Source: Lachnospiraceae bacterium
GTDB lineage: Bacteria > Bacillota > Clostridia > Lachnospirales > Lachnospiraceae
Reading direction: 5' to 3'
Assembly: GCA_910575835.1 (NCBI GenBank)
Contig: CAJTGB010000028.1
Coordinates: 1 to 50,981 of the forward strand
DNA: 50,981 bases
The stretch's first letter is position 1. Each line of letters starts with the position of its first letter. The notes beneath the pieces were generated by a model. It was not told the DNA's origin. It ran no database searches and was given only the letters and a program-made list of their open reading frames with translations. Of the stretch, positions 24,217-34,263 are shown in pieces. The translations under genes and the position numbers were made by a program.

Positions 24217-25743
24217 CTATAGATTTTGAAGCTTTTCAAACACATTATGCAGCTCCTTTGTATACTCTTTGTATAGCTGCATATATTTTTCGTACTTCTT
24301 TCCCTTAGAGGCATCAGGCGTATATTGATCCTGTCTCCTTACATACTTCTTAGCTGTCTCTTTCAGATCTCCAAAGAGCCCTACAGCATTTCCCGCCAGA
24401 ATCGCTGCTCCCCACATAGCGACATCTTCCCGGTTCAATGTATAATACGTCTTGTTCTGGACATCCGCACACATCTGCGTCCATATGGGCGACTTTGCAC
24501 CGCCTCCGATAATCTTTACATCACGTATATTATATTCTGGATAGAGCCGTTCCATCCTTTCGAATGCCAACGAAAAATCATACGTGAAGCTTTCAAGTAA
24601 TGCCTTATAAAAATGTTCCGGCCCATGACTCCAGTCAAATCCCATAAACATACCTCTTAGATTACCGTCTAAAGGCATGGAAGATCCCCCCAAAAGTCCG
24701 ATCGCCATAACCCCGCCGCATCCCGGCTCAATATCCTCCATCTTCTTTTCCATTATTGCAAAGCTTTCTTTGGCTGACCCGCCCGGCTCTTTTGCAAATT
24801 GATCAATAAACCAATCCAGAGTAATACCTGAACCTGCAACAAAATGCGTCGTATAAAAATCTCCAGGCACTGCCGATGGAATTACATCAAGCCTTTTCTC
24901 AGACTGATCCGCCCGATACTCCGGCACACAGCAGCTTATCTCTCCATAAGAAGAAGCTTCAAAAATCGTATCTCCATAATCCACAACTGCCGATCCCAGA
25001 CATCCCGCCGCCTTATCTCCGGCTCCGGATACCAACGGAATACCTTCCGCAAGCCCCGTCAACGCCGCTATCTCTTTATTCAGATGTGCACAGATGTAAT
25101 TAGAATTTACAATCCTTGGCAAGTATCTTGTATCAAGTTCTATCGCACTGCAGATTTCCTCAGACCACCTGTCATTATTTACATCAGCCAGCCCGGTCCA
25201 CTGTATATACGACCTGTCCATAACAGCATCTTCTACAGATATATCTCCTAACTTACCGATCACATAACCGCTAATCATGAGATATTTTTCAATCTTCTTA
25301 CTTTCCTGCGGAAATTCCTCCCGAAACCATTCGTATTTAGGCGCCATCTGGGGAAAATTCGTTCCGCCGATACATAAGAATTTCTCTCCGAGCTTTTCCA
25401 TCTGCTTTTTTGCATATGGCATATAGCGGCTGTCTAAAGAGCACGACCAGGTAGTAATATCATTCCAGTTCTTATCGACCCCCATGAAACCTGACATCTG
25501 GCCCGTAAACGCTATAGCCGCTACTGCTTTGCGCCCGTCCCCCAGCCTATCTGTAACCTTACACAGACATTTCACAACAGAATCTACCAGTTCGTCTCCT
25601 TTTTGAATAAATATACCGGGACCCGGCCGATAATCTTTTACAGGCTCCATTTCCAGAGCAATACAGACGCTCGTTTCATCGTATGCACCTACCTTGATGA
25701 AACTTGTTCCCAAATCAACCGCCAATAAAATGTTTTCCTTCAT
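24217..25743 (-). CDS. FGGY-family carbohydrate kinase
   Basis: A 508-residue kinase with the N-terminal phosphate loop (LLAVDLGTSFIKVGAYD), a catalytic-region segment (AIAFTGQMSGFM), GAGDKAAGCLGSAVV, and a C-terminal ATP-site segment (VKIIGGGAKSPIWTQMCAD). It is clearly diverged from the xylulokinase-like gene of the other operon. As the last gene of the cluster, it probably phosphorylates the ketose made by the isomerase. Whether that is ribulose, xylulose, a deoxyketose or something else cannot be decided from sequence. Confidence 0.9.
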   Translation of the reverse strand: MKENILLAVDLGTSFIKVGAYDETSVCIALEMEPVKDYRPGPGIFIQKGDELVDSVVKCLCKVTDRLGDGRKAVAAIAFTGQMSGFMGVDKNWNDITTWSCSLDSRYMPYAKKQMEKLGEKFLCIGGTNFPQMAPKYEWFREEFPQESKKIEKYLMISGYVIGKLGDISVEDAVMDRSYIQWTGLADVNNDRWSEEICSAIELDTRYLPRIVNSNYICAHLNKEIAALTGLAEGIPLVSGAGDKAAGCLGSAVVDYGDTIFEASSYGEISCCVPEYRADQSEKRLDVIPSAVPGDFYTTHFVAGSGITLDWFIDQFAKEPGGSAKESFAIMEKKMEDIEPGCGGVMAIGLLGGSSMPLDGNLRGMFMGFDWSHGPEHFYKALLESFTYDFSLAFERMERLYPEYNIRDVKIIGGGAKSPIWTQMCADVQNKTYYTLNREDVAMWGAAILAGNAVGLFGDLKETAKKYVRRQDQYTPDASKGKKYEKYMQLYKEYTKELHNVFEKLQNL

Positions 25744-25778
25744 ATTAACCCTCCCGCTCTCACACGATCTTGGTATTG

Positions 25779-26165
25779 TTATGCCTGTATCATCTCAATC
25801 TCCACCCCGTTAGGATCCTTAATCAGCATCACCGTCTGTCCGATCCGCTCAATATATTTCGGATGCATATTAATACCATATCCAGCGCGTTCACATCGGC
25901 GCTTACATTCTTCCAGATCATCTACACATAATGCAAAATGCCTGTAAACACCCACATCTGTATTTCCTGCACAGATATGTTTCTGATCCTCTTTATACTC
26001 AATCAACTCTAACTTTATATCTGACAATCCGTATAGATATAATTCATGATCACCCATATCAACATTTTTTATTCTCTTTAGTCCAATTACATTTTCATAA
26101 AAATCAAATGATTCTTTGACATTCACCATATTAATCGTAATATGATCCACGCACTTTATTTCCAT
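25779..26165 (-). CDS. VOC (glyoxalase/dioxygenase fold) family protein
   Basis: A 128-residue protein with the paired beta-alpha-beta modules of the vicinal oxygen chelate fold: VDHITINMVNVKESFDFYENVIGLKR at the start, and RHFALCVDDLEECKRRCE then LIKDPNGVEIEMIQA at the end. His and Glu residues in the usual metal-ligand places are present. Members are glyoxalases, epimerases or dioxygenases. Inside a sugar operon an epimerase or isomerase step, or aldehyde detoxification, is plausible. A terminator-like hairpin precedes it, so it may be expressed less than the genes upstream. Confidence 0.85.
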   Translation of the reverse strand: MEIKCVDHITINMVNVKESFDFYENVIGLKRIKNVDMGDHELYLYGLSDIKLELIEYKEDQKHICAGNTDVGVYRHFALCVDDLEECKRRCERAGYGINMHPKYIERIGQTVMLIKDPNGVEIEMIQA

Positions 26166-26184
26166 TCTGACGCCTCCTTTTTCT

Positions 26185-26214
26185 AAAAATAGGACTGCCG
26201 GTTTACAGCAGTCC
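26185..26214 (-). terminator. Internal hairpin terminator after the isomerase gene
   Basis: GGACTGC (26192-26198) pairs with GCAGTCC (26208-26214); the minus strand continues TATTTTTAG. It lies 7 nt past the isomerase stop and probably lowers, rather than abolishes, transcription of the VOC and kinase genes. Confidence 0.7.
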
Positions 26215-26221
26215 CAAATGC

Positions 26222-27625
26222 TTATTGTGAAACATCTACAAACTCGATATCCAGAATATTACACAGAAGTTCTAACCGCTCTACCCAATCTCCTGTCCAC
26301 AACACCTGGTGATGCGTACCGCCATAGCGAAGCCATTTTGTCATAGCTTCCTTCACTCCGTTGTCAGGTCTAAAGAATGTATGGTTCATAGGAATACCCG
26401 GAATAATATCCGTATCCAACACTTCACCTTTCATCACAACAAGGCGGTAACTGTCCCCGCTGATCGGCACTAAAGAAGCTACCGTTGTCGTACCAAGCTC
26501 TGCCCCGAAGATAGGAGTCGGCGGATTATCCCTGTTACCGATATCAAGAGGCCTGTCAATCAATGTTACCGGCCTGTCCCCTCTTGCCACCTTCCAGTTT
26601 CCTTCTCCCATATGCGCGAACATACATGCATCTCTGCCGAAATCTAATGAATACATCTCTGTAAAATGAGGATTTCCAATCAGAAGATGTCCGGCTGCCA
26701 TTAATGCCATGATATGAACGTCTCCTTCTGCCGCATATGCATATCCTTTTGCCATCATATTACATGCAGCCAATATCGGCAATTGATCAATCCTTCCATC
26801 TTCTTCAAATACCATAAAATTCGCTGAAAATCCATCGTAATTCTTCTTTTGCAGGAATTTCTCAAATGCGATCTGAAGCTTTGCCGCATACCGGTGGTTA
26901 GATTGCGGCAGCCCCTCTTGTATCTCAAAATTCCGACGGTCTTCTTCTATCTGCCTGTCGATCTCTTCTTCCGTAACATTTGCAAGCTCTGCGACCACCT
27001 GACCGATTCCTTCATGCAGAACTTCAATACCAAATTTTTGGAAAAATGCAACTTCATCTCCCAGGATATCTCCCATATTCTGCATTTTCTGCATCAACGC
27101 CAGCCGGCATTTCCGAAGCGCATTTACCGTTCCTGCTGCCATAGCCCAATTGCCGACAAATTCCTTAAACTTATCACTCTTCCAGTCTTCCGTGATAATT
27201 GCCGGATGATAGCCCAACCGCATAAGCATGTTAGACGTATCCTGTATCCCATGAATTCCCTGATTCGTAGTAAGATAACTCCAGTTCCAGTCATCTGTTA
27301 CGTTCGGAAGCGGCTGAATATTCGCCAGCATAACCGGAAGATTGTTCTTCTTAAATGCCTGTACGATTCTGAGTCCCGGAGAATACAGCGTATTAATAAT
27401 CATAATTCCATCCAGTTCCTGATCGTTAAAGCCTTTTACAATACGCTCTGTCTGCTCTCTCTCTTTTGATAATCCCGGGAACACAAATTCCGCCGCATCC
27501 TTTAACTGCCCGATCACATCCTCCACAAATTTTGTCTGATTAGCCGGTATCTCAGGCTGTGACTCATCATACAATCCCTGCATCAAAGCAAGAATTCCTA
27601 TCCTGGGCTTCACTAAATTTAACAT
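26222..27625 (-). CDS. L-arabinose/L-fucose isomerase-like protein
   Basis: A 467-residue protein resembling the arabinose/fucose isomerase superfamily: an N-terminal Rossmann-like half (PRIGILALMQGLYDESQP, ELDGIMIINTLYSPG) and a C-terminal half with an isomerase-like glycine/His-rich end (LRYGGTHHQVLWTGDW). AraA itself is about 490-500 residues with a MYG... start that is absent here, so this is a distant member. It would interconvert an aldose and ketose using a divalent metal. It sits between a zinc dehydrogenase and a kinase, which supports a sugar-isomerase role; the substrate is open. Confidence 0.85.
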   Translation of the reverse strand: MLNLVKPRIGILALMQGLYDESQPEIPANQTKFVEDVIGQLKDAAEFVFPGLSKEREQTERIVKGFNDQELDGIMIINTLYSPGLRIVQAFKKNNLPVMLANIQPLPNVTDDWNWSYLTTNQGIHGIQDTSNMLMRLGYHPAIITEDWKSDKFKEFVGNWAMAAGTVNALRKCRLALMQKMQNMGDILGDEVAFFQKFGIEVLHEGIGQVVAELANVTEEEIDRQIEEDRRNFEIQEGLPQSNHRYAAKLQIAFEKFLQKKNYDGFSANFMVFEEDGRIDQLPILAACNMMAKGYAYAAEGDVHIMALMAAGHLLIGNPHFTEMYSLDFGRDACMFAHMGEGNWKVARGDRPVTLIDRPLDIGNRDNPPTPIFGAELGTTTVASLVPISGDSYRLVVMKGEVLDTDIIPGIPMNHTFFRPDNGVKEAMTKWLRYGGTHHQVLWTGDWVERLELLCNILDIEFVDVSQ

Positions 27626-27659
27626 ATATTTACCTCCTTACATTTGGAATCTGAATAAA

Positions 27660-28703
27660 TTACGGATGAATAACTACTTTCATTGTGTTATCATCCCTGA
27701 TAGAAAAGAATCCCCTCTCCACATCATCTAAGGCAACAATCTTCTCTATATACTTTTTGGCATCCAATTCCCCGTCTTCCATCATTTTCATGATTTCCTT
27801 CATGTATCCCGGCGTAGTAGCATGGACTCCGAACACCTGTAACTCTTTATAATGAATCAGATTAGAATCCAGATAACCTTTCCCGTCGCCGGGAATTCCT
27901 CCAAATAACGAGATTCTTCCTCTCTTCGCCGCAACCTTCTGCGCTTCCTCATGCACCGACGGGACAGACGTTGCAGTAATCACCACATCCGCACCTTTTC
28001 CCTTTGTCAGCTTTTCTACTTCTTCAACTGTATTCTGTGTAAACGGATTAATCCAAACAATTCCCGGAACCTTTTCCATCGCGATCTTTCCGCGTTTTTC
28101 GACCGGTTCAACAATAACCACCCGGGACGCTCCCTTCCTATAAGCCAACTCAGCATGAATACATCCTATCATACCGCTCCCATAGATTAAGACAGTATCC
28201 CCTTCATGTATCTGGAGATAGGTCTGACCATTCCATGCACAGGCAGCCGGTTCGATCAGAGTGGCATCATCATAAGAGATACTCTCAGGCAAATGTATTA
28301 GATTTCCATTCTTTACTGCCTTTTTCGGTATCTCCACAACAGATGCAAAGACTCCGTCATACTGAAAACCTATAGTTTCCAGATCGTTACACATATTGGA
28401 ATATCCCTTTTTACAGTAGTAACACTCTCCGCAGCCTATCGCCGGCGCAGCCGTAACCCTGTCCCCGATATCAAAACCATATTCCTTCAGATCATCCCCC
28501 ACATGGACAATGTCTCCCGCAAATTCATGGCCCAATACTCTGGGTACGTCAATCTTTACATTTCCTTTCAGAAAAGTACGCATATCCGTTCCGCAGATCG
28601 ACGCCGCCCGCACTGTTACAAGAATATTGTCTGCTTTTTTCAAAGGTGCGCTGATATCCGCTATTCTTAAGATGCGGTCTTTATCCATAATATATGCTTT
28701 CAT
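27660..28703 (-). CDS. Zinc-dependent medium-chain dehydrogenase, cluster copy B
   Basis: A 347-residue enzyme with ASICGTDMRTF, GHEFAGDIVHVG, structural-zinc cysteines CGECYYCKKGYSNMC and a nucleotide-binding VLIYGSGMIG. It ends in VHEEAQKVAAKRGRISLFGG-type sequence common in sorbitol/threonine-dehydrogenase relatives. It starts 18 nt before the DeoC gene's end and is the second such enzyme in the cluster. Two dehydrogenases flanking an aldolase hint at an oxidise-cleave-reduce sequence of steps, which is inference. Confidence 0.88.
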   Translation of the reverse strand: MKAYIMDKDRILRIADISAPLKKADNILVTVRAASICGTDMRTFLKGNVKIDVPRVLGHEFAGDIVHVGDDLKEYGFDIGDRVTAAPAIGCGECYYCKKGYSNMCNDLETIGFQYDGVFASVVEIPKKAVKNGNLIHLPESISYDDATLIEPAACAWNGQTYLQIHEGDTVLIYGSGMIGCIHAELAYRKGASRVVIVEPVEKRGKIAMEKVPGIVWINPFTQNTVEEVEKLTKGKGADVVITATSVPSVHEEAQKVAAKRGRISLFGGIPGDGKGYLDSNLIHYKELQVFGVHATTPGYMKEIMKMMEDGELDAKKYIEKIVALDDVERGFFSIRDDNTMKVVIHP

Positions 28704-28721
28704 TATTCACCTCGTACAGTG

Positions 28722-29372
28722 TTACTTTGCCGCTGCAATTACGATTCCTGCGCTTGTCCCCAGCCTAGACGCGCCGTTTTCCATCATCAACTCAGCATCT
28801 TCCCTGCTTCTGATTCCTCCGGCGGCTTTCACTTTCACTTCCGGCTGCACGGTTTCGTACATTAATTTCACATCATGTGCCGTCGCGCCGCCTGTCGAAA
28901 ACCCGGTAGACGTCTTCACAAAATCTGCTCCGGCTTCTTTACAAACCTGGCATACTCTGATCTTTTCCTCGTCAGTCAGCAGACAAGCCTCTATTATAAC
29001 CTTCAGTATACGCCCTTCCTCCACCTGCGATCTTACCGCAGCAACATCTTCTTTCACTTTGACGAAATCATGCTCTTTAGCAGCTCCTATGTCGATTACC
29101 ATATCAATCTCTTCTGCACCGTCCTCAACGGCCAGTTTAGCTTCCATGGCTTTAATCTCAGTTCGTCCTGAACCTAGCGGAAAGCCTACGACTGTGCATA
29201 CCTTTACTCCCGTATCCTTTAACTGTTCGTATGCAAATCTGACAAACTTAGGATTTACGCAAACCGATGCAAATTGATGCTCTGCCGCTTCCTCACATAG
29301 CTTCTTTATATCTTTACCGGTCGCCTGCGGTTTTAACAATGTATGGTCAATATATGCCGACAACTTTTCCAT
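28722..29372 (-). CDS. deoC: Deoxyribose-phosphate aldolase
   Basis: A 216-residue class I aldolase. [11 protein letters not shown] at the N-terminus, the Schiff-base Lys in [15 protein letters not shown], a second Lys in [12 protein letters not shown] and Asp in [12 protein letters not shown] match DeoC. It cleaves 2-deoxyribose 5-phosphate to glyceraldehyde 3-phosphate and acetaldehyde. ATG 29370-29372 is preferred because AGGAGG lies 6 nt upstream; an ATG 6 nt earlier is too close to it. DeoC is normally found with nucleoside genes, so its place inside an arabinofuranosidase/isomerase cluster is unusual and suggests either a deoxypentose or a different aldol substrate. Confidence 0.92.
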   Translation of the reverse strand: MEKLSAYIDHTLLKPQATGKDIKKLCEEAAEHQFASVCVNPKFVRFAYEQLKDTGVKVCTVVGFPLGSGRTEIKAMEAKLAVEDGAEEIDMVIDIGAAKEHDFVKVKEDVAAVRSQVEEGRILKVIIEACLLTDEEKIRVCQVCKEAGADFVKTSTGFSTGGATAHDVKLMYETVQPEVKVKAAGGIRSREDAELMMENGASRLGTSAGIVIAAAK

Positions 29373-29386
29373 ATACATCCTCCTGA

Positions 29387-30448
29387 TTACGATGCCTGTT
29401 CCATCCCGTTAGGATAAAACATGATTTTGTTAAATAAAATTTCCTTCTTTTCTATCTTTTTGAACACATCCGGCATTTGATCCAGCTTTAACCTATGGGA
29501 AATCAAAAGGCTCGGATCCAATTTCTTGTCTGCCATCAGCTCTGCCACTTCCGTCCATTCCCTTCCCGGAAATGGATTCGAAAAGGAATTCCAACTTCCC
29601 ATTAGCGATAATTGAAAACGCAATATATTATCAACCGCTTTCTCTGACAGGTTAAGACCCTCGTGAGATATCCCCAGATATACGACTCTTCCCATTTTTC
29701 CCGCTACTAATATCGCCTGCTGCTGCGCAATCGGAACACCTGACATATCAAAGGAGACTGAAACTCCCTTCCCGTCTGTGTACTGCCAGACCTTCTCCAC
29801 CGCATCTTCCTTCATAGATTGTATAATATGGGTAGCTCCGCAAGCCATGGCTGTTGAAAGCTTCTCGTCATTAACATCAACCGCGATAATCGTTTTAATT
29901 CCAAGCGCTTTCGCATATTGAATAGCAAATAATCCGATAGCACCCATTCCAAACACACATATAGTATCTTCTTTTTGCACGTCCGCTCTAAAAAATGCAT
30001 GAAGTGCATTAGCTGCCGGATCAATCGTCGCTCCCCAATCATACGGCGTATCTTCAGAAATCTTTATCAGGTTATGCTCTTTTACAGCAAGATACTGAGC
30101 AAATGCTCCGTTATTTCTGGAACCATAGTACCGATATTTTTCACAAAGAGAGTATATCCCTTTCTTACACCATTCACATTCATTACAAGGAATCAATGGC
30201 GCCGCTGCCGCCTTATCTCCAACCTTCCAGTCATGGACATTCTTTCCGTAGCTAATAACCTCACCGGCAAATTCATGCCCCGGAATAATCGGCAGCACAT
30301 GGGAACCGTATTTCAAAATCCTGGGTATATCTGAACCGCAGACACCGACTGCCATGATCTTTAAGAGGACTTCGTCATCTTTTGGCTGCGGATTTTCAAC
30401 ATCAACAAACTCCAGATGATTCACCTCTTTCATAAGAACCGCTTTCAT
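29387..30448 (-). CDS. Zinc-dependent medium-chain dehydrogenase, cluster copy A
   Basis: A 353-residue enzyme of the galactitol-1-phosphate-dehydrogenase-like group: [42 protein letters not shown] and [15 protein letters not shown]. It is closely similar to the dehydrogenase of the aldolase operon (shared SDIPR/SDVPR and PGREW/PGKEW segments), which suggests a related substrate. It ends 14 nt before the deoC start, so the two are cotranscribed. Confidence 0.88.
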   Translation of the reverse strand: MKAVLMKEVNHLEFVDVENPQPKDDEVLLKIMAVGVCGSDIPRILKYGSHVLPIIPGHEFAGEVISYGKNVHDWKVGDKAAAAPLIPCNECEWCKKGIYSLCEKYRYYGSRNNGAFAQYLAVKEHNLIKISEDTPYDWGATIDPAANALHAFFRADVQKEDTICVFGMGAIGLFAIQYAKALGIKTIIAVDVNDEKLSTAMACGATHIIQSMKEDAVEKVWQYTDGKGVSVSFDMSGVPIAQQQAILVAGKMGRVVYLGISHEGLNLSEKAVDNILRFQLSLMGSWNSFSNPFPGREWTEVAELMADKKLDPSLLISHRLKLDQMPDVFKKIEKKEILFNKIMFYPNGMEQAS

Positions 30449-30474
30449 CTTATATCCTCCATTCCATTTTCAAT

Positions 30475-30996
30475 CTATCTCTCTTTCTGATATATACCAA
30501 CTACCTCGCCGGCATAAAATCTGTGAAAATCATTTTCATCTTCATTACTGTAAAACCGCTCAATTTCATTTGCCGGAATTCGCTCGCCTGCAAAATCCAG
30601 ATAGTACATCTTACGGCATACAATAACAAGTTCTGCCTCCTCAAACCCCGGAGTACCGTCAAAATATTCAATATGCAGATCCATCTTGCTGATCTTGTCC
30701 TCATCACGTCCCGAATGACTCCCAAGATATGCCAGCTTACTCTTACAATTTCCCGGAAAAAAGCTTAAAGAGAATGTATCATGCCTTTCAATAAATTCAT
30801 AAGTATACCTGCTTGGACGAATAAAAATAAACGCCGCATCCTTATGCCACAAATCGCCAAGACCTCCCCAACAGGCAGTCAGCGTATTCACACCTTCTGT
30901 TTCATTCCCTGCCGTAACCAACATCCAATCCTGCCCAATACGCTGAAATGGATTGATCTGAAAATCTTTTGAATCAATTTTTTCAAACATCTCCAT
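30475..30996 (-). CDS. Flavin-reductase-like (FMN-binding split-barrel) protein
   Basis: A 173-residue protein with the split-barrel pattern of flavin-reductase-like domains: DWMLVTAGNETEGVNTLTACWG near the N-terminus, FIFIRPSRYTYEFIERHDTFSLSFF, and GEVVGIYQKER at the end. Such domains bind FMN and act as reductases or in small redox proteins. In a sugar cluster its partner is unknown; it could support a redox step with the nearby dehydrogenases. AGGAGG lies 6-7 nt before the ATG. Confidence 0.82.
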   Translation of the reverse strand: MEMFEKIDSKDFQINPFQRIGQDWMLVTAGNETEGVNTLTACWGGLGDLWHKDAAFIFIRPSRYTYEFIERHDTFSLSFFPGNCKSKLAYLGSHSGRDEDKISKMDLHIEYFDGTPGFEEAELVIVCRKMYYLDFAGERIPANEIERFYSNEDENDFHRFYAGEVVGIYQKER

Positions 30997-31018
30997 GACA
31001 TACCTCCTTTTTAATTAT

Positions 31019-32533
31019 TTACTTACTCAGACAGATCACGTTCCATGACAAACTGTCTAAAACAGCCTGTACACAACCGTTTTCACATCTTGCATTACCG
31101 TTCTCAGCAGGCTTAACCGCATCTGGATCCTCTTCCGTATTCGTCGCTTTCGGATCATCTGCAGTCAGAACAATGTGCTTTTCTACATGATATCCTTCGA
31201 ATCCACGCAATTCCAAATTCATTTCAAGCGGTTCATCAAGGCTTCTATTGATTGCAAAAAGCGTAATATGACCCTTTTGATCTAATACCGCCTGCGCATC
31301 CAGATACGGAACATCCTTAAAATCCTTGCTGTCGTAAACATCCGACTCTACCTTGGTTAGAAGCGCTGTTCCTCTCCCATACTGTGTATAATGCAAAAAG
31401 GCATAGTATGGCGGAAGAACCCAGCAGCCGCCCTGATTCTTGGTCCGTATATGCGAAATACAGTTCACCAGTTCAGATACGCACGCAATCTTAACACTGT
31501 CCGCATGTCTAAGTACAGATAACAACATTCCGCCCAGCGCAAGCGTATCCTCTGCCGTATAAACGTCCTCCAGAAGAGGCGGCGCAATACGCCATCTCTC
31601 CTCAAACCGCTCTTCACGAGCTATCGAATGCCATGTGTTGAATTCATCAAAAGATATATATACATCATGGTCGCTTCGTTTCTTTGCCTTTATGAATGCA
31701 ATCGCAGCGGCAACATTGTCAAGATACCGATCTGTGACCATCGGCTTCGCCAGATAGTTCGCACTGTCATTCTCCATATTTCCAATATAGTGATGCACAG
31801 ACAGATAATCCACAAAATCATACGATGCTTCTAATGCCTCTGCGTCAAAAGCCGGAAAAGTATCCTGTCCAGGAGATGATGAACCCGCTAACACAGTTTT
31901 AATCTCACTGTCAATTAATTTCATTCCTTTAGCAGCCTCTTTCGCCAATAGGCCATATTCTCTGCCCGGCTTCTGCCCCACCTGCCAGATACCGTCTATC
32001 TCGTTAGACAGACACCAATATTTGTAATTCAACGGTTTCTCAAAACCATTTCTTTTTCTCATCTCCGACCAATAAGTACCGCCTTCAAAATTACAGTATT
32101 CCACACAATCCATGGCTTCCAGAACCCCTCTGGTTGCAAGATTCACTGTCATCATCACATCGGATCCATTCTTGCGGGACCACTTCGCAAATTCATCCAG
32201 CCCAAATTCATTTGTCTCAATACACTGCCAGGCAACTTCAACCCTTCTGGGTCTCTGTTCCTTTGGCCCAATTCCGTCTTCCCATCTGTATGTTGAAGTA
32301 AAATTACCTCCCGGGAAACGATTCAATGTAAGATTTAACGGTTCAATGTATTCCATAACATCCTGCCTGAACCCATCTTCATCCGCACTTTCATGCTCTG
32401 GTTCATAGAGTCCCCCATAGACACATCTTCCCAGAGGCTCCACAAAAGAACTAAACACCTTTTCATCAATTGCAGCAATCGTAAAATCTTTATCAATAAC
32501 AACTCTGGCTTTCTTCATCTTCAAACACCCCAT
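31019..32533 (-). CDS. Alpha-L-arabinofuranosidase, glycoside hydrolase family 51
   Basis: A 504-residue retaining glycosidase. CLSNEIDG (near residue 180) carries the acid/base Glu after Asn, and ISFDEFNTWH (near 300) the nucleophile Glu, both classic GH51 motifs; LNRFPGGNFTSTYRWEDGIG is another signature. The C-terminal beta-domain ends SWNVICLSK. There is no signal peptide, so it should act on imported short arabinosides. ATG 32518 (MKKARVVIDKD) is an alternative start. It overlaps the SorC operon frame closely (1-nt gap) and defines the likely input of the cluster: an alpha-L-arabinofuranoside or a similar furanoside. Confidence 0.94.
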   Translation of the reverse strand: MGCLKMKKARVVIDKDFTIAAIDEKVFSSFVEPLGRCVYGGLYEPEHESADEDGFRQDVMEYIEPLNLTLNRFPGGNFTSTYRWEDGIGPKEQRPRRVEVAWQCIETNEFGLDEFAKWSRKNGSDVMMTVNLATRGVLEAMDCVEYCNFEGGTYWSEMRKRNGFEKPLNYKYWCLSNEIDGIWQVGQKPGREYGLLAKEAAKGMKLIDSEIKTVLAGSSSPGQDTFPAFDAEALEASYDFVDYLSVHHYIGNMENDSANYLAKPMVTDRYLDNVAAAIAFIKAKKRSDHDVYISFDEFNTWHSIAREERFEERWRIAPPLLEDVYTAEDTLALGGMLLSVLRHADSVKIACVSELVNCISHIRTKNQGGCWVLPPYYAFLHYTQYGRGTALLTKVESDVYDSKDFKDVPYLDAQAVLDQKGHITLFAINRSLDEPLEMNLELRGFEGYHVEKHIVLTADDPKATNTEEDPDAVKPAENGNARCENGCVQAVLDSLSWNVICLSK

Positions 32534-32534
32534 C

Positions 32535-33488
32535 CTAATTTTCCTCTGTAAGTTTCATCAAGTGAACGGTTGCCTCATCTACAAAAAGATGATCTATGTA
32601 ACCTTTTTTTAAAACACTTCGCAGGATCATCGCCTTGGATACATCGTATACCACACATATTTTATTGGGTATTTTCTTTAGATCCTGAAGCGATATGGAT
32701 ATTGTTCTGTCATCATAAGACATATCACATACTTCCCCCTCTTTATCCAGAAAATGTGTACAGAAATCTCCTGCCAAACCATTCTTCCTCAGCTTTTTCA
32801 GATCATTCTTATTAATAAATCCATTACGGAACATTGCGTTATCTTCTCCCAGATCTCCCACTGTAAAAACTGAAATATCCACTTTTTTCCACATGTTTAA
32901 AAGACCTGCAACAACTGAATCTGAATAAATAGATTCTTTTATCCCGCTGTTCTCCACAAGAACAGGCAAAGGTATCACATACGGTGTTCCATTGAATGCC
33001 TGAGCCAAATTTGTAGAAATTTCAGAGACATAGATATTCTTCTGAATATTTCCCATTCCACCTGATAACGGAATTACTTTTATATCTTTATATTCTCTCT
33101 CCACCTCAATTTCCTTAGATATACGAAACAAAGTGTTACCCCAGGTAAACGCAATGGTAGCTCCGTCCGAAACTAATTCACTAAACAACTGACTTACCGT
33201 TTCTGCCATTGCCTTTATCATCTTATCTCTGCCTAAAAAATTCTGATTTTTAAAAACCTTAACATTTTTTAATCCATATTTCTCTTTCAGCCAGTATTCC
33301 ATATGACCGTCGTCCATGGAATATTCTCTCACCTTTATCTCCACGATCCCCTCTTTTCGAGCAGCTTCTAAGAGCTGACACACATAGGCGCGGGACAAAT
33401 TAATAATTTCAGCAATTTTTTTCTGGCTATACCCATAATAATAATACATTTTTGAAACTTCTACTAACAACCTTTCCTTACTCTCCAT
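32535..33488 (-). CDS. SorC family sugar-sensing transcriptional regulator
   Basis: A 317-residue regulator: N-terminal helix-turn-helix (SKMYYYYGYSQKKIAEIINLSRAYVCQLLEAA) followed by the SorC/LsrR sugar-binding domain (GATIAFTWGNTLFRI, VIPLSGGMGNIQKN, SVFTVGDLGEDNAMFRN). The start at 33488 is chosen because GGAAGG lies 10 nt upstream; the frame extends to 33533. SorC proteins respond to phosphorylated sugars, so the ligand may be the product of the cluster's FGGY kinase. Repeated AGTGAATTA boxes upstream of the importer genes are candidate binding sites. Confidence 0.9.
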   Translation of the reverse strand: MESKERLLVEVSKMYYYYGYSQKKIAEIINLSRAYVCQLLEAARKEGIVEIKVREYSMDDGHMEYWLKEKYGLKNVKVFKNQNFLGRDKMIKAMAETVSQLFSELVSDGATIAFTWGNTLFRISKEIEVEREYKDIKVIPLSGGMGNIQKNIYVSEISTNLAQAFNGTPYVIPLPVLVENSGIKESIYSDSVVAGLLNMWKKVDISVFTVGDLGEDNAMFRNGFINKNDLKKLRKNGLAGDFCTHFLDKEGEVCDMSYDDRTISISLQDLKKIPNKICVVYDVSKAMILRSVLKKGYIDHLFVDEATVHLMKLTEEN

Positions 33489-33563
33489 AATTGAACTACC
33501 TTCCTTTTCCTTCGCATTCAGGCACACTGGCATAAAGATCCGTTGCTTTTAAAGTTCCAGATT

Positions 33564-34259
33564 CTACCAAGGCCTTATTTTATCATTATAATCCATAAGC
33601 ACCCTGTTATGGTAGTCATATTGATGATGGGTTATTAGTCTTTTTATCTGCTTTGCCGAATCTGACGGCTTAAGAGGCGCTTCTTGGCCTCCCATCCTCG
33701 TTTGCATCCACCCGGGATGTACCGCCAAAACTCTGATCTCATCCTCTTCCAGATATCTTTGAAGAATGATGCTCTGCATGTTCAGCGCCGCTTTTGACAT
33801 GCAATAATCATACCGTATGACATAATCTGCATGTGCCTGCAGACTGCCTGCTTCCGAAGAGATATTGACGATTACTCCTGCCTCTGAATTCTTCACTAAT
33901 TTCAATAATTGTTTTGTAACTCTCAGAGGCCCTAAAGCATTCGTGTTAAATACCTCTAATGCTCCGCTGACTTCAAAATCCTCCAACCGTTTCTCACTGT
34001 TTTTTGGAAGTATACCGGCACAATTAATCAAGATATCAATATGGCCGATCTTCCCAAAAAGCTTCTGCGCATTATCCTTTACAGAAATATCATCGGTAAT
34101 ATCCATGATTCCAAAGGAAAAATTATCATTCTGCAGATAATTACAAATATCATCTTCATTTATATCAAATCCAAATACCTGACAGCCCTCACTTAGATAT
34201 TCCTCTGCCAGGCATCTGCCTAGCCCCCCTGAAACACCTGTAATTACTATATTTTTCAT
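33564..34259 (-). CDS. Short-chain dehydrogenase/reductase
   Basis: A 231-residue SDR: nucleotide motif TGVSGGLG (residues 7-14), NCAG, active-site Ser (NISSEAGS) and YCMSK (the YxxxK pair), and a PGWMQT segment after the active site. It would oxidise or reduce a hydroxyl group of the imported sugar or its product using NAD(P). It lies between the permease genes and the regulator gene, 4 nt from the upstream permease stop. Confidence 0.9.
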   Translation of the reverse strand: MKNIVITGVSGGLGRCLAEEYLSEGCQVFGFDINEDDICNYLQNDNFSFGIMDITDDISVKDNAQKLFGKIGHIDILINCAGILPKNSEKRLEDFEVSGALEVFNTNALGPLRVTKQLLKLVKNSEAGVIVNISSEAGSLQAHADYVIRYDYCMSKAALNMQSIILQRYLEEDEIRVLAVHPGWMQTRMGGQEAPLKPSDSAKQIKRLITHHQYDYHNRVLMDYNDKIRPW

Positions 34260-34263
34260 TTTC